In this document: positions 47,901-53,546 of the stretch, in pieces
How positions within the stretch are numbered: position 1 is the stretch's first letter
How the letters are laid out: every line of letters starts with the position of its first letter
Source: Rhabdobacter roseus
GTDB lineage: Bacteria > Bacteroidota > Bacteroidia > Cytophagales > Spirosomataceae
NCBI RefSeq assembly: GCF_014202275.1
Contig: NZ_JACHGF010000003.1
Coordinates: 1 to 64,000, forward strand
Length of the DNA stretch: 64,000 nucleotides
Direction of reading: 5' to 3'
Made by a program: the position numbers and the translations under genes
The notes under the pieces: model-generated
Databases searched by the model: none
The model's input: the letters and a program-made list of their open reading frames with translations, nothing else
What the model was told of the DNA's origin: nothing

Positions 47901-49062
47901 CGTAGGTACCTGAGGCGTCGCTATTATTGATTACCAAAGAAGGACCGTTGTTGTAAGCGTATTGGCCCGTGAAGGTGCTGTTGGAACCCGAGCCCGGTAA
48001 CACCCAGCCGGTAGTACCGCTGCCAAATGAGCCATTGGTAACTAAATTTGGGGAGGTACATGGGCAAACCGTCGGTGTAGAGCAGGTCGTGCTGGCGTTG
48101 AAAGGACGGTAGTGAATTTCACCTCCATTCATGACCAACGACTTCCCAATTACCTGCCCGTCTATATTGCCACTGGTATTCTTAATAATATCGGCCTTGG
48201 GTGCCAATACGGTACCTTTGATGGTATTACCGCCCGTCATGGTGAGGGAGGTCGCGTTGGGGAAGTTATATATAATGAAAGCGCCTTCGGCGTCTCCTAT
48301 GCCGGCCATAGACCAGGTGTTCCAGGTAATGGCACCGGCCGTAGAAACCGTGATTACCAGCGGTCGGGTACTGGTGGGGGCATTATTGAATGTAACATTG
48401 GTGTACCCACCCAGGTTCTGGCCGCTCATGGCCAGGTTCCATACGTTGGTCGTGTTGGACTGGAGCGTCAACTTGGGCGTGCTGCTTCCCTGATCAAAAG
48501 CAGGCGTAACGTTATTGGCGCAGCCTCCCAGCGTGGTGGAAGTGGCATTGAAGGCCGTAAACGCGGTGGTAAAATTAAAAACGCTACACTGCTGAAGGGT
48601 ATTAGTAGCCTGCCCGGTGTTGATATTGACCTTGGGGTCGGCATTGCTATTTCCGCTTTGGCCCGTAATACGGGTATTGGATCCATTTACGGAAAAGAAA
48701 TAGGAGCCCGTTTGATCGCACAGCTTCACCCAGCCGTTGCCGTTCACGTTCACACCACCTCCGCTCGTGTAGGTAACCTTGCCCTGGATGGTCAGCGCCA
48801 AGAAGTTATTGCCCGAGTTGGTGGTGGGCCTACTACCCGCATTGTTATAGGTATTACCCGTAACGTTGGTAGTTCCCTCCAAAATCAGATTCCCTCCGGC
48901 GGCTGAGCCACCGTCGATCTCTCCGGATTTGAGCGTTAAATTGTTTTGGACTACTACCCCATAGCCAGTAGCGGCGGCCGTAGGATTTTGGGAAAAAGCA
49001 GGAGTGACGCTAGCTACAGCCAACGCCATAGCTAACCTCAGAGAGGTAAAGTTTATTCTCAT
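35974..49062 (-). CDS. Giant secreted PKD/Ig-like repeat protein (4,362 residues) with choice-of-anchor-A-like head
   Basis: The protein has a signal peptide (LAMALAVASVTPAFSQ). Residues 25-330 resemble choice-of-anchor-A domains (YGVVVQNNLTL, GNTIKGTVLAPKADI, IDGQVIGKSLVMNGGEIH). Residues 335-490 look like a jelly-roll carbohydrate-binding domain (NLVTNGSFGSGTTGW). Residues 492-3904 are 42 PKD/Ig-like repeats of about 81 residues, each with a Cys near the start and one near the end, likely a disulfide. A Cys-rich linker region follows, then a DUF11 domain at about 4147-4275 (YDLALDKSISTKVAAQGDTI). The tail CCPAEVCVPVTIKKTRSARK shows no standard type IX sorting domain that I can recognise. 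It is probably a surface or matrix adhesin; this is inference from architecture. The frame is intact over 13 kb. Confidence 0.85.
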   Translation of the reverse strand: MRINFTSLRLAMALAVASVTPAFSQNPTAAATGYGVVVQNNLTLKSGEIDGGSAAGGNLILEGTTNVTGNTYNNAGSRPTTNSGNNFLALTIQGKVTYTSGGGVNVNGNGWVKLCDQTGSYFFSVNGSNTRITGQSGNSNADPKVNINTGQATNTLQQCSVFNFTTAFTAFNATSTTLGGCANNVTPAFDQGSSTPKLTLQSNTTNVWNLAMSGQNLGGYTNVTFNNAPTSTRPLVITVSTAGAITWNTWSMAGIGDAEGAFIIYNFPNATSLTMTGGNTIKGTVLAPKADIIKNTSGNIDGQVIGKSLVMNGGEIHYRPFNASTTCSTPTVCPCTSPNLVTNGSFGSGTTGWVLPGSGSNSTFTGQYAYNNGPSLVINNSDASGTYEVYQDITGVTVGKEYKINMRASTHTPYTSSNGKDHYVAYEFYNSSNVRIGNRVQQRVTQSVFSSNPTYGLYSFEATAPAGAVKLRIVGSAKNDALKLDEVVVTTCVTPPTVTVTNNGPLSCTKSSVTITATPTPSSGVTYSWTVPSGVTNPGNVASFSTTKVGTYTVVVTVPGTGASCTATATTEVTENKTPPTVTVTNNGPLTCTKTSVTISATPATGASYVWTVPPGVTNPGNVASFSASVVGTYSVVVTSTANGCSANGSTSVIENKTPPTVTVTNNGPLSCAKTSVTISATPATGASYVWTVPQGVTNPGNVASFSASVVGTYSVVVTSTANGCSANGSTSVTGSTTPPTVAVTNNGPLTCTKTSVTISATPATGASYVWTVPQGVTNPGNVASFSASVAGTYSVVVTSTANGCSANGSTSVTGSTAAPTVSLNTITLTCASPSQTLTATPGNLNGGTASYVWTVPQGVTNPGNVASFAVTVAGAYSVEVTNSANGCKASASKEVTENKTPPTVTVTNNGPLSCAKTSVTISATPATGASYVWTVPQGVTNPGNVASFSASVAGTYSVVVTSTANGCSATGSTSVTGSTTPPTVTVTNNGPLTCAKTSVTISATPATGASYVWTVPQGVTNPGNVASFSASVAGTYSVVVTSTANGCTANGSTTVTGSTATPTVSLNTITLTCASPSQTLTATAGNLSGGTASYVWTVPQGVTNPGNVASFTVTVAGNYSVEVTNSANGCKASASKEVTENKTPPTVTVTNNGPLTCTKTSVTISATPATGASYVWTVPQGVTNPGNVASFSASVAGTYSVVVTSTANGCTANGSTTVTGSTAAPTVSLNTISLTCASPSQTLTATAGNLSGGTASYVWTVPQGVTNPGNVASFAVTVAGTYSVEVTNSANGCKASASKEVTANKTPPTVSLNTITLTCASPSQTLTATPGNLNGGTASYVWTVPQGVTNPGNVASFAVTVAGTYSVEVTNSANGCKASASKEVTGSTAAPTVSLNTISLTCASPSQTLTATAGNLGGGTASYVWTVPQGVTNPGNVTSFAVTVAGNYSVEVTNSANGCKASASKEVTENKTPPTVAVTNNGPLTCTKTSVTISATPATGASYVWTVPQGVTNPGNVASFSASVAGTYSVVVTSTANGCTANGSTSVTGSTTPPTVAVTNNGPLTCAKTSVTISATPATGASYVWTVPQGVTNPGNVASFSASVAGTYSVVVTSTANGCSANGSTSVTGSTAAPTVSLNTISLTCASPSQTLTATPGNLGGGTASYVWTVPQGVTNPGNVASFAVTVAGTYSVEVTNSANGCKASASKEVTENKTPPTVAVTNNGPLTCAKTSVTISATPATGASYVWTVPPGVTNPGNVASFSASVAGTYSVVVTSTANGCSANGSTSVTGSTSTPTVSLNTITLTCASPSQTLTATVGGLDGGTASYVWTVPQGVTNPGNVASFAVTVAGTYSVEVTNSANGCKASASKLVEENKTPPTVSLNTITLTCASPSQTLTATPGNLNGGTASYVWTVPGGVTNPGNVASFAVTVAGTYSVEVTNSANGCKATASKEVTENKTPTTVSLNTITLTCASPSQTLTATVGGLDGGTASYVWTVPQGVTNPGNVASFAVTVAGNYSVEVTNSANGCKASASKEVTGSTAAPTVSLNTITLTCASPSQTLTASAGNLGGGTASYVWTVPGGVTNPGNVASFAVTVAGTYSVEVTNSANGCKASASKEVTGSTTTPTVSLNTITLTCASPSQTLTASVNNLGGGTASYVWTVPGGVTNPGNVASFAVTVAGNYSVEVTNSANGCKASASKEVTENKTPPTVAVTNNGPLTCAKTSVTISATPATGASYVWTVPDGVTNPGNVASFSASVVGTYSVVVTSTGNGCSANGSTSVTGSTTPPVVTVTNDGPLTCTKTSVTISATPATGASYVWTVPQGVTNPGNVASFSASVVGTYSVVVTSTGNGCSANGSTSVTGSTATPTVSLNPITLTCASPSQTLTASVENLGGGTASYVWTVPGGVTNPGNVASFAVTVAGNYSVEVTNSANGCKASASKEVTGSTATPTVSLNPITLTCASPSQTLTASVNNLGGGTASYVWTVPQGVTNPGNVASFTVTVAGNYSVEVTNSVNGCKASASKEVTQDKAAPTVAVNGGVLTCIATSLTLTPTTNPANGLTYLWSGPGVPANTTTPTYVANAVGTYTVTVTNPANGCTASDTAIVSENKTAPQVTATGGRITCSTSSVKFSVTLVPAGAGYSYAWSGPNAYVSTEKEPSVGEAGIYTLVVTNLANGCTASDTAEVKKDTDLPGATAIGDTITCEQTTVTLKGSSQASGVTYAWTGPNSFTSNLQNPTVSTPGVYTLTVSKAGSDCQSMATAEVSIDTLKPAVSLNTIKLTCANPSQTLTATVGSLNGGTASYVWTVPQGVTNPGNVASFTVTVAGTYSVEVTNLTSGCKKSASTMVTEDKEVPTVTVINDGPLTCTKTSVTISATPVTGASYVWTVPQGVTNPGNVASFSASVVGTYSVVVTSTGNGCSATGSTSVTENGTLPTVTLNAIELTCTTTSQTLTATVENLGGGTASYVWTVPGGVTNPGNVASFTVTVGGTYSVEVTNSATGCKASATTKVEEDKTPPVVTVTNNGPLSCAKTSVTISATPATGASYVWTVPDGVTNPGNVASFSASVVGTYSVVVTSTANGCSANGSTSVTGSTTPPVVTVTNDGPLTCTKTSVTISATPVTGASYVWTVPQGVTNPGNVASFSASMAGTYSVVVTSTGNGCSATGSTSVTENGTLPTVTLNAIELTCTTTSQTLTATVENLGGGTASYVWTVPGGVTNPGNVASFTVTVGGTYSVEVTNSATGCKASASTMVEEDKTPPTVSLNAITLTCIDPSQTLTATVGTLNGGTASYVWTVPQGVTNPGNVASFTVTTPGTYSVVVTNSANGCEKSGTSVVLEDKAVPVVVAKGGALTCTTSSIKLTATVTPDNNQYTYSWSGPNAFVSTEKEPVVSEAGTYTLTVTNPASGCTASDTALVTKDNELPGATAVGDTLTCAQITVTLKGSSQAEGVTYTWTGPGSFTSNLQNPQVSVPGTYTLTVTKPGSSCQSEATAEVSIDTLTPQVVINGGVLNCEQTTVTLTPTTTPAQGLTYLWSGPGVPANTTTPTYVATLAGTYTVTVTNPANGCTSSDTAVVTGDKEVPSVVATVENDGLLTCDASSLTITAVGTPTGVTYAWTGPESFTASTAEIEVAQAGTYIVTVTSATNGCTASDTVVVTQDNGKPTVVVDGGMLNCEQTTITLTPATTPAQGLTYLWSGPGVPANTTTPTYVATVAGTYTVTVTNPANGCTASDTAIVSGDKEVPSVVATVENDGLLTCDASSLTITAVGTPTGVTYAWTGPESFTASTAEIEVTQAGTYIVTVTSATNGCTASDTVVVTQDNGKPTVVVDGGMLSCAQTTVTLTPTTTPAQGLTYLWSGPGVPANTTTPTYVATEPGTYTVTVTNPANGCTASDTARVIFDENAAKPEAGADIPVVCVGIQPATTATLNAQPFAGATWIQVGNSPSVITIADANDPKTTISGLTVGTYTLVWQAGDCADTVQVLVPDCSLECVKPDAGADQTVCAPATTFKLPNAGENQEWVVGDGPSVATINATTGQVSGLTESGIYAFILRDMTIGGTCADTVFIFRGTNSAPDNQSTCNDTLTLVATAGGTWTAASGNPAAAAITAAGVVTGMTEVGVYKFILSNGTCTDTVAVERLDCTKEYDLALDKSISTKVAAQGDTITYTIRVWNEGEATTHGIEVTDTLNAGVQYLSYLASVGTYTAGTGIWKFDSLEVGDTVSLQIKVRVIAQGVWFNTAEITKMTEKDRDSTPDNGAEGEDDIDRECFTVPVELCLGQKYQASVDARYTDVVWFKDNVQIATGNSYIISETGQYTFTAAGTQCPAQGCCPIIVAVTECCPAEVCVPVTIKKTRSARK
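37350..47585 (-). repeat. Array of 42 tandem coding repeats of three types
   Basis: By reading the protein I count 42 units. Type A (15 units) begins like PPTVTVTNNGPLTCTKTSV, type B (17 units) like PTVSLNTITLTCASPSQTL, and type C (10 units) is more varied, with LTYLWSGPG or VTYAWTGP. From N- to C-terminus the order is AAAABAABABBBAABABBBBBAABBCCCBABAABBCCCCCCC. Types A and B share an almost fixed core, YVWTVPQGVTNPGNVASF, although their starts and ends differ. Longer blocks are also duplicated: units 31 and 34 share a run of about 120 identical bases (39481 and 40211), and units 39-40 resemble 41-42. Confidence 0.85.
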
Positions 49063-49381
49063 GTTAGTATAGTGTGTGTGTTACTCTATTTTGGCACGCT
49101 TGTTGCTCCTACTATTCCAATTGAATTATTCGTTTAAAAAATAAACTTTTGGAATAGTTAAGCTAAAAATCAATAGGTACTTCTCTCTTGCAAAAACCTC
49201 CCGAAGGGCTTCAAAAAGCTTCTCGATGGGAGGCACTATGTAAATGCTGCAAAGAACATGCCATTTTTTAGACGCCTTCGCGCCTAAAGAAATTTCATGC
49301 CTTCTTCAAAAAATATGTTCGAAGTAAAGCAATAAAAGTCACATTACCAATAACGATTTATTTTTTGGTCAATAACTACCC
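49063..49381. other. Spacer upstream of the giant gene
   Basis: About 320 bases lie between the start of the giant gene and the end of trmD. The part near 49100-49160 contains an inverted repeat of ATTCCAA/TTGGAAT type around an AT-rich centre (CTATTCCAATTG ... TTTTGGAATAG), which could be an operator. I do not see a clear promoter consensus. No gene is present. Confidence 0.45.
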
Positions 49382-50056
49382 CTACTTCAGCAGATCCGGG
49401 CGCCTTTCGGCGGTGCGCTTTAGCGATTGTTCATGCCTCCATTCTTCGATGTTGGCCTCGTGGCCGGACAGCAACACGGCAGGTACTTCGTGTCCTTCAA
49501 ACACAAAGGGACGTGTATAGACGGGAGGAGCCAGCAGATCATCCTGAAAAGAATCCGTTAGGGCTGAGGTTTCGTCGTTTAGTACGCCGGGTACCAGCCG
49601 AATGATGGCGTCGGCCAGAACGGCCGCGGCCAATTCGCCTCCCGAAAGTACGTAGTCGCCAATGCTGATTTCTTTGGTAATGAATAAATCACGCACGCGC
49701 TGGTCTACGCCTTTGTAATGGCCGCAGAGCAAAATGAGATTTTGGGCTAAGGAGAGGGTATTGACGGTTCGTTGCTGAAGAAGCGCCCCGTCGGGAGTGA
49801 GGTAGATTACTTCGTCGTAGGAGCGCTCGGCCTGTAAAGTACGCAGGCAGCGGGCAATGGGTTCGATCTGAAGTACCATGCCAGCCCCGCCGCCAAAAGC
49901 GTAGTCGTCTACGGTGCGGTGTTTGGTGGTGGCGTAGTCGCGCAGATCGTGTACATATACTTCTACGTGCTGTTTGTCCTGCGCTCTCTTCAGGATCGAG
50001 TGGCCAAAGAAGCTATCCAGCAGCTTGGGTACGCAGCTAATGATGTCAATCCGCAT
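49382..50056 (-). CDS. trmD: tRNA (guanine-N1)-methyltransferase
   Basis: The 224-residue protein has the trefoil-knot (SPOUT) signatures of Trm[18 protein letters not shown] at the start, [21 protein letters not shown] near residue 45, [13 protein letters not shown] near 110 and [16 protein letters not shown] near 130. It methylates G37 of tRNAs in the cytoplasm and prevents frameshifting. The start overlaps the end of rimM by 11 bases, as expected for the conserved rpsP-rimM-trmD order. Confidence 0.95.
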   Translation of the reverse strand: MRIDIISCVPKLLDSFFGHSILKRAQDKQHVEVYVHDLRDYATTKHRTVDDYAFGGGAGMVLQIEPIARCLRTLQAERSYDEVIYLTPDGALLQQRTVNTLSLAQNLILLCGHYKGVDQRVRDLFITKEISIGDYVLSGGELAAAVLADAIIRLVPGVLNDETSALTDSFQDDLLAPPVYTRPFVFEGHEVPAVLLSGHEANIEEWRHEQSLKRTAERRPDLLK

Positions 50057-50612
50057 CGTCTTCCTCTGGTTCTGCTTCCGCGTTGGGGTCCAGGTACACC
50101 TCCAGCAAGCCTTCGGGAAGGTTCACCAGCAGCTGCCGGTTGAGCCGATCGGCCCGAAGTACAATTTCATTCACCGTGGGAATAAGTACCTCTACGCCCT
50201 GGTATTCCATGGCAATCAGGTCCTGGGCGTTTTGGGCGTATACATCCTTTACCGTACCGAGCTCGCCCAGTTGCTGGTCCACTACCCGGTACCCCTGGAT
50301 TTCGTGGTAATAAAATTGGCCTTCTTCCAGTGCCTCCAGGGTATCCAACGGCATATACAAGGCAGTACCTACGAGCGCCTGTGCCTTCTCGATGGTGTTG
50401 ATATCCTCAAACTGCACAATGGCTTTGCTTTGTTTCTGGAGGTTGATGCGCTCCACGAAGTACGGCACCAGCTCCCCTTTGATCTCCACAAAAACGGAGT
50501 CCATTTCTTCGTACTCCTCGGGATAGTCTACATCCAGATGTATGGTCAACTCGCCTTTGGTGCCGTGGGTACGTACGATATATCCCAACAAATAGCAGCT
50601 ATCGTGTGTCAA
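50046..50612 (-). CDS. rimM: 16S rRNA processing protein RimM
   Basis: The 188-residue protein has the RimM N-terminal domain ([18 protein letters not shown], residues 7-24) and a C-terminal PRC-barrel ([25 protein letters not shown]). The [10 protein letters not shown] end is typical. RimM binds S19 in assembly of the 30S head. The protein ends in an acidic tail ([10 protein letters not shown]) common in Bacteroidota. It follows rpsP on the same strand but behind a strong terminator hairpin at 50652-50692. Confidence 0.95.
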   Translation of the reverse strand: MTHDSCYLLGYIVRTHGTKGELTIHLDVDYPEEYEEMDSVFVEIKGELVPYFVERINLQKQSKAIVQFEDINTIEKAQALVGTALYMPLDTLEALEEGQFYYHEIQGYRVVDQQLGELGTVKDVYAQNAQDLIAMEYQGVEVLIPTVNEIVLRADRLNRQLLVNLPEGLLEVYLDPNAEAEPEEDDAD

Positions 50613-50651
50613 TATTAGATCGATTGATTGATTTGGAGAATTGATTTGTAA

Positions 50652-50692
50652 AAAATAGGGGTCTGTACGGCTAACCGGCAGACCCCTATTTT
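50652..50692 (-). terminator. Strong hairpin between rpsP and rimM
   Basis: AAAATAGGGGTCTG at 50652-50665 pairs perfectly over 14 bp with CAGACCCCTATTTT at 50679-50692. Read on the minus strand it ends in a T run. It lies directly after the rpsP stop and before rimM, so it should lower rimM-trmD expression relative to rpsP. Confidence 0.85.
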
Positions 50693-50714
50693 ATTAAGTA
50701 CCCTTGAAGAAGTA

Positions 50715-51272
50715 TTACTCAGCCGCAGGGGTTTCTTCCTCCGTTGCTTCTCCTTCGGCAGAAGCCGTATCTTCAGCCTCTTCAGCGGGTGCTTCAGGTG
50801 CTTCGTCAGCCGGAGGGGTGTTCTTCTTGATAATTGCCTCGGCACGGGCCTGGTTCGATTTACGCTCAGCATCCAGCTTGGCTTGTTTCTCGGCCTCTTT
50901 CTTCTGCGTCAAAGCATCCGTGCTCGATGTTACTTTACCTTCCTTCGCTTGCTTCCACTCCTCAAAACGGGCATCTGCCACATCCTGCGTGATAGCCCCT
51001 TTAATAACGCCTACCTGCAAATGCTTACGAAGCAATACGCCTTCGTGGTGCAATATGGAGCGAGCGGTATCCGTGGGCTGTGCGCCTTTCAATAACCAAT
51101 CTACGGCTTTCTCAGACTGCAAAACTACGGTTGAAGGATTGCTATTGGGATCAAAAGTACCGATTTTCTCGATGAAACGACCATCTCGTGGTGCTCTGGC
51201 ATCGGCTACTACGATGTCATACATCGCTAGTTTTTTGCGTCCACGACGCGCTAATCTAATTTTTACTGCCAT
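50715..51272 (-). CDS. rpsP: 30S ribosomal protein S16
   Basis: Residues 1-80 are S16 (MAVKIRLARRGRKKLAMYDIVVADARAPRDG, then GAQPTDTARSILHHEGV). The protein is 185 residues, about twice the bacterial norm. The extension (residues 105-185) is a charged helix followed by an Ala/Glu/Pro-rich acidic tail. Such tails are usual for S16 in Bacteroidota. It is the first gene of the rpsP-rimM-trmD group. Confidence 0.95.
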   Translation of the reverse strand: MAVKIRLARRGRKKLAMYDIVVADARAPRDGRFIEKIGTFDPNSNPSTVVLQSEKAVDWLLKGAQPTDTARSILHHEGVLLRKHLQVGVIKGAITQDVADARFEEWKQAKEGKVTSSTDALTQKKEAEKQAKLDAERKSNQARAEAIIKKNTPPADEAPEAPAEEAEDTASAEGEATEEETPAAE

Positions 51273-51362
51273 TATGTTTGTTTTAAATGAAGGAACTCGT
51301 CCTTCGGGTTAAACAGGGTGCAAATGTACGTTATTTTCTTTATTCTGTGAAGCATACTTCAT

Positions 51363-51399
51363 AAAAAAACGGGAGAGCATGACTGCCCTCCCGTTTTTT
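51363..51399. terminator. Terminator between the OmpA-family gene and rpsP
   Basis: CGGGAGAGC and GCCCTCCCG pair with one mismatch around a short loop and are flanked by A and T runs on both sides. It follows the OmpA-family gene on the minus strand and could also work on the plus strand. Confidence 0.8.
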
Positions 51400-51435
51400 A
51401 TATATCTATTTAGACTGGTACCGGGGTACTTTGCA

Positions 51436-52944
51436 TTAAGGTCTGAAACCAGCCGGGTAGTTGGAACGAAGCGAATTCATCGGCAGGATTTTGATTTCTA
51501 CCCGACGGTTAGCCTGGAGCCCTTCCACGGTGGTGTTGGGAGCAATGGGGCGAAACTCACCAAAGTGCTCCACAATGATACGGCTGGGATCCGCCAAGCC
51601 CGCCCGAATCAGGTACCGCTTGGCCGCTTCGACCCGGCGTTTCGAAAGGGCCATGTTGTAGCGGTCGGAGGCGCGGGCATCCGCATTACCTACCAATACA
51701 ATGCGGCAGTTGGGACGCATATTCAACAACTCAACTACCTGGTTAAGGGTCGTTTGAGAAGTAGGGCGAATCACTGATTTGTCGGTATCAAATTCAATAT
51801 TGGAGAACAGGGCCTCACATTCGTCTTTGGGCAAGTTGTTCCGGATGGCATCGGAGATGTACTTTTCCAGATCCATGGCTACCCCACCACCGGATACCAC
51901 GCTGCCAGCGGGCGTGTTGGGCTCCTTGTCAAACAGATCGGCAACCCCGTCTCCGTCAGAATCCGTGTACAGGCGCGGATCAACGGGCTTGGGCATGTTG
52001 GCCTTTGCAATGGAATCGGCGTCATCCATGGTAGGGTTGTATGGCGGCGGGATCAGGGCGTTAGGATCGGCCCAACGCAGGTGGTAACGGCCCGAAGAGG
52101 CATCGTACTTTCCGTCTTTCGACATCACGGCATTTTTACCCAGCTTGTACGTAAGGGCAATGGCGCCGTAGCCCCATTTATCCTGCTTGGAATCGCCTTT
52201 GTGGAAGCCCCAGATTCCCGACTGTGAAGCGTAGTCGGTTACGCCCCCAACGGTAAGGTCTATTTTTTCGGTATTAACGTGGTTGATCGCAAAATCTACG
52301 CCTATATCAAAGCGAGGGGATAATTCGTAGTGAATGGCTAAACCCACCGGAACAACCCATTCGCGGGTATAGACCGATCCGTTGCGCTCCCAGGTACCGG
52401 CAGTTTTGGAGCTTCCTTCGGTATTGGTCTCAAACAGAAACGCGCCCGTATTCAGGTCGTAGAGCTTGCTGTGAAAGTACATCACCCCAAAACCGGCGTG
52501 CGCATCAAACTTCCAGCGGCGTAGCTTATTGAAACCAAATAAAAGGCGGTTTAGGTTGACCGTACCGTCGAGGGTAGCCTGGATGAACGAAGGACTGTTG
52601 AAGTATACGTCATAGCTGGTCACCACACGCGTCTCAGGATTCATCCCTTCGACGCCGCGCTTGGAGCCGGTGAGGTTACCGTTCCAGCCGGTAAGCTGTA
52701 TCCCAAAGAGTGGCGTTAGCTGTTTGTTGATAGAAAGACCAAACCCTCCCGTGACATTTTCTCTCTCGCCTCGTTTGAAGTCATATTGACTCAAATCTCC
52801 AAAAAAGCGGGTTAGTCCTCCGTAGCCGGTAATGGACCAAGTATTCATCTTATTGGGACCTTCGTAGGAACGATTCTGGGCCAGAGCGTCCGTTGCAATA
52901 AGAGAAAGGCAAATCAAGGCAACGTAAAGGTTCTTTTTCTTCAT
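51436..52944 (-). CDS. OmpA family outer-membrane protein
   Basis: The 502-residue protein has a signal peptide (VALICLSLIATDALAQ) and an N-terminal beta-barrel-like region (residues 30-290). A calcium-binding thrombospondin type 3-like repeat follows near residue 330 (DSDGDGVADLFDKEPNTPAG). The C-terminal OmpA peptidoglycan-binding domain is at residues 385-490 (IEFDTDKSVIRPTSQTTLNQV, VGNADARASDRYNMALSKRR, LQANRRVEI). It anchors the outer membrane to peptidoglycan. It is a single gene with its own terminator and is located just after the RNase P RNA gene in the same direction. Confidence 0.9.
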   Translation of the reverse strand: MKKKNLYVALICLSLIATDALAQNRSYEGPNKMNTWSITGYGGLTRFFGDLSQYDFKRGERENVTGGFGLSINKQLTPLFGIQLTGWNGNLTGSKRGVEGMNPETRVVTSYDVYFNSPSFIQATLDGTVNLNRLLFGFNKLRRWKFDAHAGFGVMYFHSKLYDLNTGAFLFETNTEGSSKTAGTWERNGSVYTREWVVPVGLAIHYELSPRFDIGVDFAINHVNTEKIDLTVGGVTDYASQSGIWGFHKGDSKQDKWGYGAIALTYKLGKNAVMSKDGKYDASSGRYHLRWADPNALIPPPYNPTMDDADSIAKANMPKPVDPRLYTDSDGDGVADLFDKEPNTPAGSVVSGGGVAMDLEKYISDAIRNNLPKDECEALFSNIEFDTDKSVIRPTSQTTLNQVVELLNMRPNCRIVLVGNADARASDRYNMALSKRRVEAAKRYLIRAGLADPSRIIVEHFGEFRPIAPNTTVEGLQANRRVEIKILPMNSLRSNYPAGFRP

Positions 52945-53020
52945 GAGGAAACACCAGTTATGTGGTTCAATAGTTCAAACTTTACTAACAACTTAAAATT
53001 AAAAATACCGAAATAAAAAT

Positions 53021-53428
53021 AAGCCTGTAAGCCGGATTCTGTATTCCAGTCCTTTTTGCAAAGGGCCGGAATTTCTATCATTTGTCTAGGACTCCGGTCA
53101 CCCGGAGCCTCTAACGACCTACCCGTACTGAGGTTTTACAACGATTAGAAGTAAAAACTGGAACGAGCCGCCCCAAACTCAGTACTTACTTGGTCTTTCA
53201 GCCCGTAAGGTTTACCTCGCTTCCGGCGTCACCGCCGGAACGGTGGTCTCTTACACCACCTTTTCACCCTTACCCGGCACAAAATATCATGCCAGGCGGT
53301 ATTTTTTCTGTGGCACTGGCTGTCAGCTTATCGTCACCAATCCGCTGCCTTCCCGTTAGGAAGTACGGTGCTCTGCGCTGTCCGGACTTTCCTCTCCGGC
53401 CTCTGCCGGAGCGATAGAACGACTTACT
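53021..53428 (-). ncRNA. rnpB: RNase P RNA, bacterial type A
   Basis: Read on the minus strand, the 5' part contains GAGAGGAAAGTCCGGACA (at 53396-53379), the conserved CR-I/P4 strand. The middle has GGTGTAAGAGACCACC, and the 3' part ends ACAGAATCCGGCTTACAG (about 53042-53025), which is the CR-V/P4 partner. The length of about 405 bases fits the A-type ribozyme. It cleaves the 5' leader of precursor tRNAs with RnpA. The exact ends are estimated from the conserved blocks. Confidence 0.92.
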
Positions 53429-53445
53429 CTATTTCGGTTTGGCTA

Positions 53446-53453
53446 CAAAGCTA
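53446..53453 (-). promoter_or_regulatory. -7 box of the RNase P RNA gene
   Basis: On the minus strand the sequence reads TAGCTTTG, a perfect TAnnTTTG. Its spacing predicts a transcript start near 53439, close to the estimated 5' end of the RNA. I see no standard -33 TTG at 19-21 bases. Confidence 0.5.
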
Positions 53454-53546
53454 ACAAATACTTTGCTTTGATTGGTAGGTAATTTAGCATAAAAAATAAA
53501 AAAACACAGGCTTTTTACCCATTTAGGGTACTTTTTTTTGGTGCGC

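Noticed and set aside
41896-48906. Plus-strand frames at 41896-42663 and 48112-48906
   Set aside because: Also shadows of the giant gene. The first repeats a gene-array pattern of the opposite strand, the second has no recognisable protein features.
53190-53417. 75-residue plus-strand frame
   Set aside because: It lies wholly within the RNase P RNA gene and is antisense to it.
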